Of a DNA stretch of 64,000 nucleotides, positions 9,368-18,185 are shown piece by piece. Under the pieces are notes generated by a model that was not told the origin of the DNA, made no database searches, and was given only the letters and a program-made list of their open reading frames with translations. The stretch lies in the NCBI RefSeq assembly GCF_004297105.1, contig NZ_SCVE01000008.1:124001-188000 (forward strand), read 5' to 3'. The translations under genes and the position numbers were made by a program. Every line of letters starts with the position of its first letter. Position 1 is the stretch's first letter. This stretch comes from Herbiconiux sp. (GTDB lineage: Bacteria; Actinomycetota; Actinomycetes; Actinomycetales; Microbacteriaceae).

Positions 9368-10294
9368 TCAGGAGGCCTTCGTCGCGCGCTTGGCCGGGGC
9401 CTTCTTCGCCGGCGCCTTCTTGGCGGGGGTCTTCGCGGCCGGCTTCTTCGCGGTCGAGGTGACGGCGCCCGCATCCGAATCGTCGGCGGAGCCCGTGCGA
9501 CCCGAACGGCTCTTGTCGACCGAGCGCTTCAGGGCCTCCATGAGGTCGAGCACCTCGCCGCCGGATGCGTCGTCCGCCCCGGGTTCGCGGCCGAAGGTCT
9601 CGTCGGTGTCCATGGTGTCGCCCTTCTCGAGTTTCGCCTCGATGAGGGTGCGCAACTGCTCCTGGTAGTCGTCGGTGAACTTCTCGGGCGCGAAGTCGCT
9701 CGAGAACTGGTCGACCAGCGACATCGCCATCTCGAGCTCCTGCGACGACACCCGCGTGGGCTCGTCGAGCGCCGGGAAGGCGGCTTCGCGCACCTCGTCG
9801 TCCCAGAGCAACGACTGCAGCACCAGCACATCGCCGCGCACCCGCAGGGCTCCGAGGCGCGTCTTCTGCCGCAGCGCGAAGTGCACGATCGCCGTGCGAT
9901 CGGTGGTCTCGAGCGTCTTGCGCAACAGCGCGTAGGCCTTGGGCGACGAGGAGTCGGGCTCGAGGAAGTAGCTCTTGTCGAGCATGATGGGGTCGATCTG
10001 CTCGCTCGGCACGAACTCCACCACCTCGATCTCGCGGCTGCGCTCCTCGGGCAGCGACGCCAGATCCTCCTTGGTGAGGATGACCGTGCGGTCGCCGTCG
10101 TCGTAGGCGCGCGCGATGTCCTGGTAGTCGATGATCTTGCCGTCGATCTCGCACCGCCGCTGGTACCGGATGCGCCCGCCATCCTTCTCGTGCACCTGGT
10201 GCAGCGAGATGTCATGGTCTTCGGTCGCTCCGTAGACCTTCACGGGCACATTGACGAGCCCGAAGGTGATGGCGCCTTTCCAGATCGATCGCAT
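9368..10294 (-). CDS. ku: Bacterial Ku protein (NHEJ end-binding)
   Basis: 308 residues. Ku homodimers encircle broken DNA ends and recruit LigD. The N-terminus MRSIWKGAITFGLVNVPVKV is diagnostic, followed by the Ku core with YQRRCEIDGK and the EQIDPIMLDKSYFLEP segment. After residue about 230 the chain becomes a disordered tail ending in repeated (A)KKAPAK units, a lysine-rich DNA-binding extension also known in other actinobacterial Ku proteins. ATG at 10294 is preferred to an in-frame TTG at 10300 because homologs start at MRSIW. It is divergent from ligD with a 48-bp gap. Confidence 0.95.
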   Translation of the reverse strand: MRSIWKGAITFGLVNVPVKVYGATEDHDISLHQVHEKDGGRIRYQRRCEIDGKIIDYQDIARAYDDGDRTVILTKEDLASLPEERSREIEVVEFVPSEQIDPIMLDKSYFLEPDSSSPKAYALLRKTLETTDRTAIVHFALRQKTRLGALRVRGDVLVLQSLLWDDEVREAAFPALDEPTRVSSQELEMAMSLVDQFSSDFAPEKFTDDYQEQLRTLIEAKLEKGDTMDTDETFGREPGADDASGGEVLDLMEALKRSVDKSRSGRTGSADDSDAGAVTSTAKKPAAKTPAKKAPAKKAPAKRATKAS

Positions 10295-10342
10295 AGCCAA
10301 TTAGACCGCGCAACCGTGGGTTTCGGGTAGAGGATTGACGAC

Positions 10343-12907
10343 ATGGCGGCGACGGGGGGCGAGCAGACGGTGACCGTCGGGGGCCACCGGCTGCGCATCA
10401 CCAATCTCGAGAAGGTGATCTACCCCGCCACCGGAACCACCAAGGCCGATGTCCTGCGCTACTACGCCGAGATCGCCAACGTGCTCATCCCCCATGCCCG
10501 CAACCGGCCCGCCACGCGCAAACGGTGGGTGCACGGTGTGGGCGACGACGAGCATCCGGGTGAGGTCTTCTTCCAGAAGAACCTCGGCGAGGGCACACCC
10601 GAGTGGGTGAAACGGGTGAGCATCCAGCACTCCGATCACGTGAACATCTACCCGCTCGTCAACAACCAGGCCACCCTCGCGTGGTTGGCGCAGATCGCGG
10701 CCCTCGAGATCCATGTTCCCCAGTGGAGGGTGGATGCGCACGGCCGACCCAAGAATCCCGACCGCTTCGTGATCGACCTCGACCCGGGCGAGGGCGCCGG
10801 CCTGCCCGAGTGCGTCGAGGTGGCGAAGCTGGCCCGCGGCATCCTCACCGACATGGGCCTCGACCCGGTTCCCGTCACGAGCGGCAGCAAGGGCATCCAC
10901 CTCTACGCGGCCCTCGACGGAAAGCAGACCTCCGACGAGGTCTCCGCCGTCGCCCACGAGCTGGCCCGTGCGCTCGAAGCCGACCATCCCGATCTCGTGG
11001 TCTCCGACATGAAGAAGGCACTCCGCACCGGCAAGGTACTGGTCGACTGGAGCCAGAACAACGCGAACAAGACCACCATCTGCCCCTACTCGCTGCGGGG
11101 CCGTTCGCATCCCACCGTCGCCGTGCCGCGCACCTGGCGCGAACTCTCGGCGAAGGGGCTGCGGCAGCTCGAGCTCGACGAGGTGCTCGAGCGGATGACG
11201 ACGCACGCCGATCCGCTGGCCGAGAGTGCGGACGCACCGGGCTCGATCGAGGCACCGGGCGGCGAGTGGCACTCCGATCGCCGCGCCGACGACCAGCCCG
11301 GACGCAACGCGGTTCCGGCATCCGACGACCGGCTCTCCGTCTACCGTTCGAAGCGCGACGGGGCGAAGACCCCGGAGCCGGTTCCGGATGCGACGCCCCC
11401 GCCGACCGACGGCCGCTCCTTCGTGATCCAGGAGCACCACGCGTCGAGCCTGCACTGGGACTTCCGCCTCGAGCACGACGGCGTGCTGGTCTCCTGGGCG
11501 CTGCCGAAGGGGTTCCCGACGGATGCGGGCAAGAACCACCTCGCCGTGATGACCGAAGACCACCCGATGGAGTACGGCACGTTCGAGGGCACCATCCCGA
11601 AGGGCGAATACGGTGCGGGCTCGGTCTCGATCTGGGACTTCGGCACCTTCGATCTCGAGAAGTGGCGCGACGGCACGGAGATCATCGCGACCCTGCACGG
11701 TCAGGAGTCGGGCGGACTCGGCGAACCTCGACGGTTCGCGCTCATCCATACAGGAGGCAAGGGGGGTAAGGGCGAGAACCAGTGGCTCATCCACTTGATG
11801 AAGGATCAGGCGCCGGTGCGCGCGGGAGCGGGAAGCGACGACCCGGCGGGTCGCCGCGACGCCGGGTCCAGCGCCGGGCGAGTCAGGCGCGCCCAGTCTT
11901 CACGCAGAACCTCCGATCGCGAGACGCAGGGCGTATCCGCTCGTGTGCCCAAGCCGATGCTCGCCACCCTCAGCGCCGAGGGGGCGCTCACCGACGAGGA
12001 CGACTGGGCCTTCGAGATGAAGTGGGACGGCATCCGCGCCCTGGTGCGCGCGTCGGGCGGCGCCGTCTCCCTCTTCACCCGCAACGGCAACGACATCACC
12101 CCCACCTACCCCGAACTCGTCGCCGCGCTCGAGGCGCAGCTCGGCGACCGCGACATCGTGCTCGACAGCGAGATCGTGGCTCTCGACACGCGAGGGCGCC
12201 CGAGCTTCGGCCGACTGCAGCAACGGATGGGGCTCTCCAAGCCGCGCGACGTCGAGACCGCGCAGCGCGAGGTGAAGGTCGACCTCATGATCTTCGACGT
12301 GATCGAGCTCGACGGCGAGTCGCTCGCGAAGGAGGAGTACGACCGTCGCCGCGAGATCCTGCTCGACACCATGCCGGAATCGGAGGGGCCGCTGCACGTG
12401 CCGCCCGCCTTCGATGGCGACCTCGCGCACGCCGTGCAGGCGAGCCGCGAGCTCGGCCTCGAAGGCGTGATGGCCAAGCGCCGCGACAGCGGCTACGCGG
12501 CGGGCCGGCGCTCGGGCGCCTGGCTGAAGATCAAACACCATCTCACCCAGGAGGTGGTGATCGCGGGCTGGCGCCCGGGGAAGGGCCGCCGCGCCGCGCA
12601 GATCGGCTCGCTGCTGATGGGGGTTCCGGATGCCGACGGCACGCTGCGCTACGTCGGCCGCGTCGGAACCGGCTTCAGCGACAAGGAGCTCGACGCCATC
12701 GCCGCACGCCTCACGACGCTCGAACGCAAGACGAACCCCCTTCACGACGTGCCGGCCGTCGACGCGCGCGACGCGCACTGGGTGACCCCGAAGCTCGTGG
12801 GCGAGGTGGAGTTCGCGGAGTGGACCGGCACCGCTCGTCTGCGCCAGCCCTCCTGGCGCGGCTGGCGCCCCGACAAGTCGCCCTCCGACGTGGTGCGCGA
12901 GGACTGA
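10343..12907 (+). CDS. ligD: ATP-dependent DNA ligase D (polymerase-phosphoesterase-ligase)
   Basis: 854 residues with the three NHEJ modules in the order polymerase, phosphoesterase, ligase, as in Mycobacterium. The primase-polymerase part spans residues 1 to about 295 and has the metal motif FVIDLDPGEG near 142-151. The 3'-phosphoesterase starts near 331 and shows HHASSLHWDFRLEHD and EYGTFEGTIPKGEYGAG. The ligase part has the nucleotidyl lysine in FEMKWDGIRA (about K558) and an OB-fold ending with WRGWRPDK. Long acidic and Arg/Ser-rich linkers join the modules. It processes, fills and seals ends held by Ku. Divergent from ku and followed by a hairpin terminator. Confidence 0.97.
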   Translation: MAATGGEQTVTVGGHRLRITNLEKVIYPATGTTKADVLRYYAEIANVLIPHARNRPATRKRWVHGVGDDEHPGEVFFQKNLGEGTPEWVKRVSIQHSDHVNIYPLVNNQATLAWLAQIAALEIHVPQWRVDAHGRPKNPDRFVIDLDPGEGAGLPECVEVAKLARGILTDMGLDPVPVTSGSKGIHLYAALDGKQTSDEVSAVAHELARALEADHPDLVVSDMKKALRTGKVLVDWSQNNANKTTICPYSLRGRSHPTVAVPRTWRELSAKGLRQLELDEVLERMTTHADPLAESADAPGSIEAPGGEWHSDRRADDQPGRNAVPASDDRLSVYRSKRDGAKTPEPVPDATPPPTDGRSFVIQEHHASSLHWDFRLEHDGVLVSWALPKGFPTDAGKNHLAVMTEDHPMEYGTFEGTIPKGEYGAGSVSIWDFGTFDLEKWRDGTEIIATLHGQESGGLGEPRRFALIHTGGKGGKGENQWLIHLMKDQAPVRAGAGSDDPAGRRDAGSSAGRVRRAQSSRRTSDRETQGVSARVPKPMLATLSAEGALTDEDDWAFEMKWDGIRALVRASGGAVSLFTRNGNDITPTYPELVAALEAQLGDRDIVLDSEIVALDTRGRPSFGRLQQRMGLSKPRDVETAQREVKVDLMIFDVIELDGESLAKEEYDRRREILLDTMPESEGPLHVPPAFDGDLAHAVQASRELGLEGVMAKRRDSGYAAGRRSGAWLKIKHHLTQEVVIAGWRPGKGRRAAQIGSLLMGVPDADGTLRYVGRVGTGFSDKELDAIAARLTTLERKTNPLHDVPAVDARDAHWVTPKLVGEVEFAEWTGTARLRQPSWRGWRPDKSPSDVVRED

Positions 12908-12922
12908 CCTGCAGCCTCCACC

Positions 12923-12942
12923 GCCCTCAGGCCGATGAGGGC
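12923..12942 (+). terminator. Hairpin after ligD
   Basis: A 7-bp perfect stem (GCCCTCA / TGAGGGC) around a 6-nt loop lies 16 bp after the ligD stop. There is no U-run, so it is a weak or factor-assisted terminator. Confidence 0.5.
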
Positions 12943-13036
12943 ACGTGTATCGTGATCGGAGCAGCCTGCGCGGGGGAGGTCTGCCATCGATCCCGCGCGC
13001 GCACCCCTTGGCACCTCGAAGCGCAACGGAGATCCG

Positions 13037-14380
13037 ATGACGGCAGTCGTCCCCGCTGAAGGGCAGCACCCTGTCGCCCGATCCGATCGACGATCCCGCT
13101 CCTCAGCGATCGTCGGCAGGGCTGAGACGGTGGGCCGGTACGGCGCCGTAGCAGTACTGCTGGTGCTGGCCGTTCAGACCGTGTGGACGGCACGCGGGCT
13201 GGTCGCGGACGGCACCTTCTACCTCTGGAGCGTGCTCGACACCGAGACGTTCTTCCTCTACCCGTCACGGGTGTTCGCCCAGATCGTCGCCCAAGCCCCT
13301 CTTCTCGCCGCCATCGGTCTCGGTGTCAACGACGTCCCCACGCTGACCCGGATCTTCAGCTTCGGAGCAGGCGCTGTTCCGATTCTGATCTGGGCTCTGA
13401 CGCTCGTCGTTCTCCGGCGGCACCGCACGTTCTGGATGTTCGTTCTCGCATTCTCGGTGACCTATCTCACGTCGGGGTTCATCACCATCGGGGAGTACAA
13501 CCTCGCCTACGCTCTCGTGGCGCTGAGCGCGGCCCTCCTGATGAGTCACCCCGAGCGCACGTTCGTTCGTGTCGTGCTCGGAGTCACAGCGGTCGTTCTC
13601 GTTGCGTCCTACGAGTCCCTCGTGTTTCTCGGTCCCGCTCTCATCGTCTTCGCCTTCCTCCAGCGCCGGGCGCTCGGACGGGGGACGTTCTGGGTGCTGA
13701 GTGCCCTCTACGCACTCGCCACCGTCTACAGCGCCTATTGGATCCTGTCGCCCCGCGACGCCGCCAATCTGGGCAGCGCCGCCGACATCACGTTCGCGTT
13801 CAGGTTCGACCCCGCCCTGAGGCTGACCCTCGCCGTCGCCATCCCGTTGATCGTGCTGTGGATCGTGGCTCCGCCGCTCCTCCAGCGCATCGGAACGATC
13901 GCTCTGGTGATCATCGGTCTGTTCCTCCTCGATCCCACGACCTGGGCCGAGCCGTGGATGCACTATTCCGCGCGCTCGTACTCCGGCGCCCTGCTCTTCG
14001 CGATCCTTCTGGCCGTTGCCTTCCGGGAGTTCCGGCCCCGGCGAGGACCGGAGTCGGGAACGCTCTGGATGGCATCGCTGACTCTGCTCGTCACGCTCAC
14101 GATCCCGTTCGGATACCGCTCGTTCGGATACGCCCACTGGCTGAGTCAGTTCGAGAGCGTGGCCACCCAGCCGGGCGGCCAGATCGCCCTCGACGATGCG
14201 GGGCTCCCGGTGAAAGGCACCTCCATCTACGGATGGACGTACACGAACAAGTACCTCAGCGTGCTCCTGCACACCGCCCCCGGGCAGCAGGTGATCCTGA
14301 ACCCCGATGAGACTCCGTCCGACTCTGCCGTTCCCCCGGCCATCCGTTCGCGGTTCGTCAAGACGGGCACGCTCTTCTAG
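13037..14380 (+). CDS. Polytopic membrane protein, glycosyltransferase-like
   Basis: 447 residues with about ten to twelve transmembrane helices after a 40-residue polar leader. Charged or aromatic residues cluster in the first external loop (WTARGLVADGTFYLWSVLDT, residues 50-69) and the chain ends in an extracytoplasmic soluble segment of about 90 residues. This topology resembles GT-C-type or O-antigen-flippase-like membrane proteins, but I see no decisive motif. GGAG lies seven bases before the ATG. Codon use is a little less GC-extreme than neighbouring genes, which may reflect transfer. Neighbours are ligD and a convergent VanZ-like gene; neither suggests a role. Confidence 0.65.
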   Translation: MTAVVPAEGQHPVARSDRRSRSSAIVGRAETVGRYGAVAVLLVLAVQTVWTARGLVADGTFYLWSVLDTETFFLYPSRVFAQIVAQAPLLAAIGLGVNDVPTLTRIFSFGAGAVPILIWALTLVVLRRHRTFWMFVLAFSVTYLTSGFITIGEYNLAYALVALSAALLMSHPERTFVRVVLGVTAVVLVASYESLVFLGPALIVFAFLQRRALGRGTFWVLSALYALATVYSAYWILSPRDAANLGSAADITFAFRFDPALRLTLAVAIPLIVLWIVAPPLLQRIGTIALVIIGLFLLDPTTWAEPWMHYSARSYSGALLFAILLAVAFREFRPRRGPESGTLWMASLTLLVTLTIPFGYRSFGYAHWLSQFESVATQPGGQIALDDAGLPVKGTSIYGWTYTNKYLSVLLHTAPGQQVILNPDETPSDSAVPPAIRSRFVKTGTLF

Positions 14381-14391
14381 AGGGTTCGCTG

Positions 14392-14904
14392 CTACGGCCG
14401 GCGCGGCTGGCGTCCCCGGACCGGGAGCTCGCCGTACGACGGTGAGGCGGAGGCAGCCGCGCGCACTCCGGCGGCGGCGAGCCAGCCCACGAGCGCACCC
14501 GTGGTGTTCGTGATGATGTCGTTGATGTCGGCCGTGCGCCCGACGTCGAGCAGGTACTGCGTGACCTCGATCGTGCCGGTCGTGACCAGTCCGATGAGGA
14601 ATGCTGGGCCCAGCCGCACGCCGCCCAGAACGAGCACGATGCCGAGCGGCACGAACACGCCGACGTTCAGCACGGCGTCGATGGCGGAGCCGCGTCCGTC
14701 GAAGGCGAGCGGAACGAGGTTCACTCTCATGCCCAGCCCCGATCCCGGGCGGAGCGTCATGAACGCCACGCTCACCGCCCACACCGTTCCGAGGGCGAGC
14801 GCGGCGCCGATGCTGCGGCGGCGGATGACCAGCACGCCCACGCCGACCAGCGTGACCGTGGCCAGCACGGCGGCGAACAGGAGATTGAGGGCGAGAGAAG
14901 ACAT
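14392..14904 (-). CDS. VanZ-family membrane protein
   Basis: 170 residues with about four to five helices. VanZ motifs are clear: FMTLRPGSGLGMRVNLVPL, then NVGVFVPLGIVLVL, and GTIEVTQYLLDVGRTADIND leading to NTTGALVGW. VanZ proteins are small membrane proteins; one member gives low-level teicoplanin resistance, but most chromosomal copies have no known role. ATG at 14904 (MSSLALNLL) is the first start that does not add a non-hydrophobic extension. Convergent with the preceding gene, only 11 bp apart. Confidence 0.88.
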   Translation of the reverse strand: MSSLALNLLFAAVLATVTLVGVGVLVIRRRSIGAALALGTVWAVSVAFMTLRPGSGLGMRVNLVPLAFDGRGSAIDAVLNVGVFVPLGIVLVLGGVRLGPAFLIGLVTTGTIEVTQYLLDVGRTADINDIITNTTGALVGWLAAAGVRAAASASPSYGELPVRGRQPRRP

Positions 14905-15102
14905 CGTGCGGCAACGATGGCACGTGAAGCATCCGCGGAGCTGAATGCGGCGCCACGCCACGCCACGCCACACCTCGGCGAGGCGATGCGTGACGCACTG
15001 CGGGAGCCGGGGATGCACATCCGTGCGAAGTCCTGGTCGACCCGCGAGCCAGGTGGTAGCTTCGCGAACAAGCCGACGGCCCACGACATCGAGGAGGATC
15101 TC

Positions 15103-15228
15103 ATGACCGAGAAGAAAGATCGCGGCGAGCGCGACGGAGAGTACACCGACACCGAGGCGGACGACGTCGAGGTTCCCGAGCCCCGCTCCGGCGAGTACAC
15201 CGACAGCGTCATCCCCGAAGACGAGTGA
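15103..15228 (+). CDS. 41-residue acidic protein with doubled EYTD motif
   Basis: A short, very acidic protein: after a basic start (MTEKKDR) it contains two copies of a motif, DGEYTDTEADD and SGEYTDSVIPED. A strong GAGGAGG ribosome site sits 5 bp before the ATG and a hairpin follows the stop, so it is a real transcription unit although short. The frame is also open upstream, but that part has neither a ribosome site nor sensible composition. No family recognised. The doubled motif could be a phosphorylated or protein-binding tail. Confidence 0.7.
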   Translation: MTEKKDRGERDGEYTDTEADDVEVPEPRSGEYTDSVIPEDE

Positions 15229-15276
15229 TCGGGCAGGCAGGAGCGGTCGCCGCCACCCTGCCTGACCGATGATCGA

Positions 15277-15320
15277 GAAGACGCCGTGAGCCGCGTGAAG
15301 ACGCGCCGCACGGCGTCTTC
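15277..15320 (+). terminator. Hairpin after the small acidic protein
   Basis: Perfect 12-bp arms GAAGACGCCGTG (15277-15288) and CACGGCGTCTTC (15309-15320) with a 20-nt loop. No T-run follows. It separates the small acidic gene from the permease promoter. Confidence 0.6.
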
Positions 15321-15364
15321 GTCATGCCGGAGACGAATCGGGAATAATCCGGGGCCGGGTCAAC

Positions 15365-15392
15365 TTGACACCGGTTCGCGCGCGAGTAGTGT
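15365..15392 (+). promoter_or_regulatory. SigA-type promoter, leaderless, for KimA-like permease
   Basis: A perfect -35 box TTGACA (15365-15370) and a -10 box TAGTGT (15387-15392) are 16 bp apart. The GTG start codon follows 8 bp after the -10 box, at the expected transcription start, and no ribosome site is present. Both facts point to a leaderless mRNA. Confidence 0.7.
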
Positions 15393-15400
15393 TCTCACTC

Positions 15401-17455
15401 GTGGTCAACGAAACCCGCTCCGCGAAACGCTGGTTGATCGGCGATCCGCTGCCGAGCGACAAGCTCGACGGACAGCTCCTCCCGAAGCGGCTCGCTCTGC
15501 CCATCTTCGCCAGCGACCCGCTCTCCTCGGTGGCCTACGCGCCCCAGGAACTGCTCATGATCCTGCTCATCGGCGGGCTCGCGTTCCTCAGCTTCGCGCC
15601 CTGGGTGGCGGCGGCGGTCGTGCTGCTTCTGGTGGTCGTGGTGGCCAGCTACCGGCAGCTCGTGAAGGCCTACCCGAGCGGCGGCGGCGACTACGAGGTG
15701 GCCCACAAGAACCTCGGTGAGAAGGCCGGGCTGGTGGTCGCATCCGCTCTGCTCGTCGACTACGTGCTCACCGTCGCGGTGTCGGTGGCCTCGGGCGTCG
15801 ACAACATCATCTCCGCACTGCCGGGCCTCAACCCCTACCGGGTCGAGATCGCCGTGGGCTTCGTCGTGGTGCTGATGGCCGTGAACCTGCGAGGCGTGGC
15901 GGAGTCGAGCAAGGCTTTCGCCATCCCCACCTACCTCTTCGTGGGCAGCGTGGCCGTGATGATCGTGACCGGGCTCGTGCGCACCGTGCTGGGCGACGCC
16001 CCCGTGGCCGAGTCGGCCGGCTTCGACGTGAAGGCCGAGCAGTTGACCCAGGCGGCGATGATCCTGCTGCTCCTGCGCGCCTTCTCGAGCGGATGCTCCG
16101 CCCTCACCGGCGTCGAGGCCATCTCGAACGGGGTACCCGCGTTCCGTGCGCCGAAGATCAAGAACGCGCAGCGCACTCTGGTGCTGATGGGATCCATCGC
16201 CATCTGCCTCTTCGCCGGCCTCACCGCCCTGGCGCTCATCTCGAACGTGCACTATGCCGAAGACGCCTGCCACCTGGTCGGCTTCGCCGACTGCGCCACC
16301 ACACCACAGCGCAGCCTCATGGCCCAGGTGGCCGCGGCCACCTTCGGCAACAACTCCATCCTGTTCTTCATCATCCAGGCCGCCACGGCCGCGGTGCTGC
16401 TGCTCGCCGCCAACACCGCGTTCAACGGCTTCCCGCTGCTCGGCTCCGTGCTCGCGAAAGACTCCTACGCCCCCAAGGCGCTGCTCACCCGCGGTGACCG
16501 CCTCGTGTTCTCGAACGGCATGATCCTGCTCGCGCTGTTCGCCATCCTCATCCTCGTGGTCTACCAGGCGAACCTCACCCAGCTCATCCAGCTCTACATC
16601 ATCGGTGTGTTCGTCTCGTTCACGCTCGGTCAGTCGGGCATGGTCAGACACTGGCTCCGGATGCTCCGCGAAGGCTGCTCCGACCGCGCCGCGGTCTATC
16701 GTGGCCTGGCCATCAACCTGCTCGGTGCCGTCTTCACGGCGGTGGTGCTGATCGTGGTGACCATCACCAAGTTCACCCATGGCGCCTGGCTGGTGTTCGC
16801 CATCATGCCGATCCTGTTCATCCTGATGATGGGCGTGAACCGCTACTACCGCGATGTGAGCAAAGAGGTCGAGGTCGACCCGCACACCACGTTCGGGGCA
16901 TCCGGCGACCACGCCGTGGTGCTCGTGAACCGCATGCAGAAGCCCGTGCTGAAGGCGCTCGACTACGCCATCGCGGCCCGGCACGACTCGATCGAGGCGG
17001 TGCACCTCTCGATCGACGACGAGCAGACCGCCCAGCTCGAGGCCGACTGGCGGTCGATGAACATCGAGGTTCCGCTCAACATCATCGAGTCGCCGTATCG
17101 CGACGTAGCGGTGCCGCTGGCGAAGTACATCATGAAGCACCGGGCCGAGCACGGCTCCGAGGTGGTGACGGTGTACACGCCGATCTACATCGTGGGGCAC
17201 TGGTGGGAGACGTTCCTGCACAACCACAAGGCGCGGCGCATCCGCAAGAAGCTGATGCTCGTGCACGGGGTCACGATCGCCCTCGTGCCCTGGCTGCTCG
17301 ACTCCTCCGAGTTGCTCTACGGACGCCGCTCACGCCCCCTGCCCGGGCAGGAGCGCCGAGGCGAGCCCGTGCGGCCCGTTCCGCGGCGGCCCATCGCCGG
17401 AGAATCGCCCGCCCACAGCGTTCACAGCACTGTGCACAAACGCGGCTGGGACTGA
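15401..17455 (+). CDS. APC-superfamily permease, KimA-like potassium uptake protein
   Basis: 684 residues: about twelve transmembrane helices followed by a roughly 180-residue cytosolic domain. It resembles Bacillus KimA (YdaO): FASDPLSSVAYAPQELL near residue 38, YRQLVKAYPSGGGDYEVAHK, VDYVLTVAVSVASGVDNI, and AFSSGCSALTGVEAISNGVP. The C-terminal part (AIEAVHLSID-type stretch, then WWETFLHNHKARRIRKK) matches KimA's soluble domain, which in firmicutes binds c-di-AMP. KimA is a high-affinity K+/H+ symporter; the potassium role here is inferred from the family. GTG at 15401 is chosen because a consensus promoter places the transcript start there. A Pro/Arg tail extends the end. Confidence 0.85.
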   Translation: MVNETRSAKRWLIGDPLPSDKLDGQLLPKRLALPIFASDPLSSVAYAPQELLMILLIGGLAFLSFAPWVAAAVVLLLVVVVASYRQLVKAYPSGGGDYEVAHKNLGEKAGLVVASALLVDYVLTVAVSVASGVDNIISALPGLNPYRVEIAVGFVVVLMAVNLRGVAESSKAFAIPTYLFVGSVAVMIVTGLVRTVLGDAPVAESAGFDVKAEQLTQAAMILLLLRAFSSGCSALTGVEAISNGVPAFRAPKIKNAQRTLVLMGSIAICLFAGLTALALISNVHYAEDACHLVGFADCATTPQRSLMAQVAAATFGNNSILFFIIQAATAAVLLLAANTAFNGFPLLGSVLAKDSYAPKALLTRGDRLVFSNGMILLALFAILILVVYQANLTQLIQLYIIGVFVSFTLGQSGMVRHWLRMLREGCSDRAAVYRGLAINLLGAVFTAVVLIVVTITKFTHGAWLVFAIMPILFILMMGVNRYYRDVSKEVEVDPHTTFGASGDHAVVLVNRMQKPVLKALDYAIAARHDSIEAVHLSIDDEQTAQLEADWRSMNIEVPLNIIESPYRDVAVPLAKYIMKHRAEHGSEVVTVYTPIYIVGHWWETFLHNHKARRIRKKLMLVHGVTIALVPWLLDSSELLYGRRSRPLPGQERRGEPVRPVPRRPIAGESPAHSVHSTVHKRGWD

Positions 17456-17461
17456 AAGCCG

Positions 17462-17475
17462 ACGCAGGCCTGCGT
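17462..17475. other. 14-bp perfect palindrome before DUF3073 gene
   Basis: ACGCAGGCCTGCGT is self-complementary over its full length and begins 7 bp after the permease stop. A TAAACT box (17478-17483) lies directly downstream, so the palindrome may be an operator at the DUF3073 promoter. With no loop it is a poor terminator. Confidence 0.45.
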
Positions 17476-17557
17476 GCTAAACTGACCCAAGTTTTCGTAG
17501 TTATTCGTCTCCTCCGGGTGGCTTTCGCCTCCGGCCCGAATCATGAGGGGGTCTCGC

Positions 17558-17758
17558 ATGGGGCGTGGCCGTCAGAAAGCCAAGCACACGAAGGTCGCTC
17601 GCGAGTTGAAGTACTTCAGCCCCGACACGAACTATTCGGCGCTCGAGCGTGAACTCACGAGCAGCCAGCCGGGCGAGCCCGACTACTCGAAGTGGATCGA
17701 TGACGACGACGACGCCGACGAGGCGTTCGAGCCGAACGACGAGCAGAAGCGCGCCTGA
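17558..17758 (+). CDS. DUF3073 family protein
   Basis: 66 residues: a basic N-terminus MGRGRQKAKHTKVARELKYF, a central YSALERELTS, and a strongly acidic end with DYSKWIDDDDDADEAFE. This is the actinobacteria-restricted DUF3073 family, commonly found near purine genes; its function is unknown. The charge split (basic head, acidic tail) is characteristic. GAGGGGG precedes the ATG. The 102-bp leader contains CTCCGGGTGGCTTTCGCC, which can fold weakly and might be regulatory. A good intrinsic terminator follows. Confidence 0.9.
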   Translation: MGRGRQKAKHTKVARELKYFSPDTNYSALERELTSSQPGEPDYSKWIDDDDDADEAFEPNDEQKRA

Positions 17759-17773
17759 CGCGTCGCTCGTGTG

Positions 17774-17803
17774 AAAGGCCTGGCTGCGGTCAGGCCTTTT
17801 TTT
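17774..17803 (+). terminator. Intrinsic terminator of DUF3073 gene
   Basis: Stem AAAGGCCTG / CAGGCCTTT with an 8-nt loop, continuing into a T-run of seven. The right arm and T-run lie inside the last codons of the convergent gene, where they encode its terminal lysines. Confidence 0.9.
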
Positions 17804-18173
17804 CGTCGTCGGCGGGCTCGGCCACCACGACCTCGTGCTCCTCGATGCGCTCGGCGCGCACCGTGCGGGAGCGCTTGCGGCTGGCGCGATCGAGCACGAG
17901 TGCCACGAGCGCCCCGAGCGCGACGCAGATGGCCACCACGAAGATGCCGGTGAAACCCACCACCTGCAGCACGCTGAAGTCGTTCTGCTCGGGGAACGAG
18001 AGCGTCACGATGAGGGTGATGATCACACCGGCCACGGCACCTGCCGCCATGAAGCGGTAGAACTTCGGTGCGCGACGGACGGTCACCGCGCCGACGGTGT
18101 CGACGGTTTCGCGCGGCGCGGGCTGCTCGGGCTGTTCACTCACCCCTCCATTGTCGCGCACCCGGCTGGGCAT
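17790..18173 (-). CDS. Small two-helix membrane protein
   Basis: 127 residues from ATG 18173. GTG 18143 (VSEQPEQPAP) is an alternative start, but the GGAGG before it is only 1 nt away, so I keep the longer form with low certainty. A polar head is followed by APKFYRFM and two helices, AAGAVAGVIITLIVTLSF and GFTGIFVVAICVALGALVAL. A charged tail rich in Arg then Glu/Asp ends in KKA. No named domain recognised. The gene end overlaps the convergent terminator. Sits between DUF3073 and a sterol-carrier-like gene, an arrangement seen near purD in related genomes as far as I recall. Confidence 0.7.
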   Translation of the reverse strand: MPSRVRDNGGVSEQPEQPAPRETVDTVGAVTVRRAPKFYRFMAAGAVAGVIITLIVTLSFPEQNDFSVLQVVGFTGIFVVAICVALGALVALVLDRASRKRSRTVRAERIEEHEVVVAEPADDEKKA

Positions 18174-18185
18174 CGCGTGCGGGTG

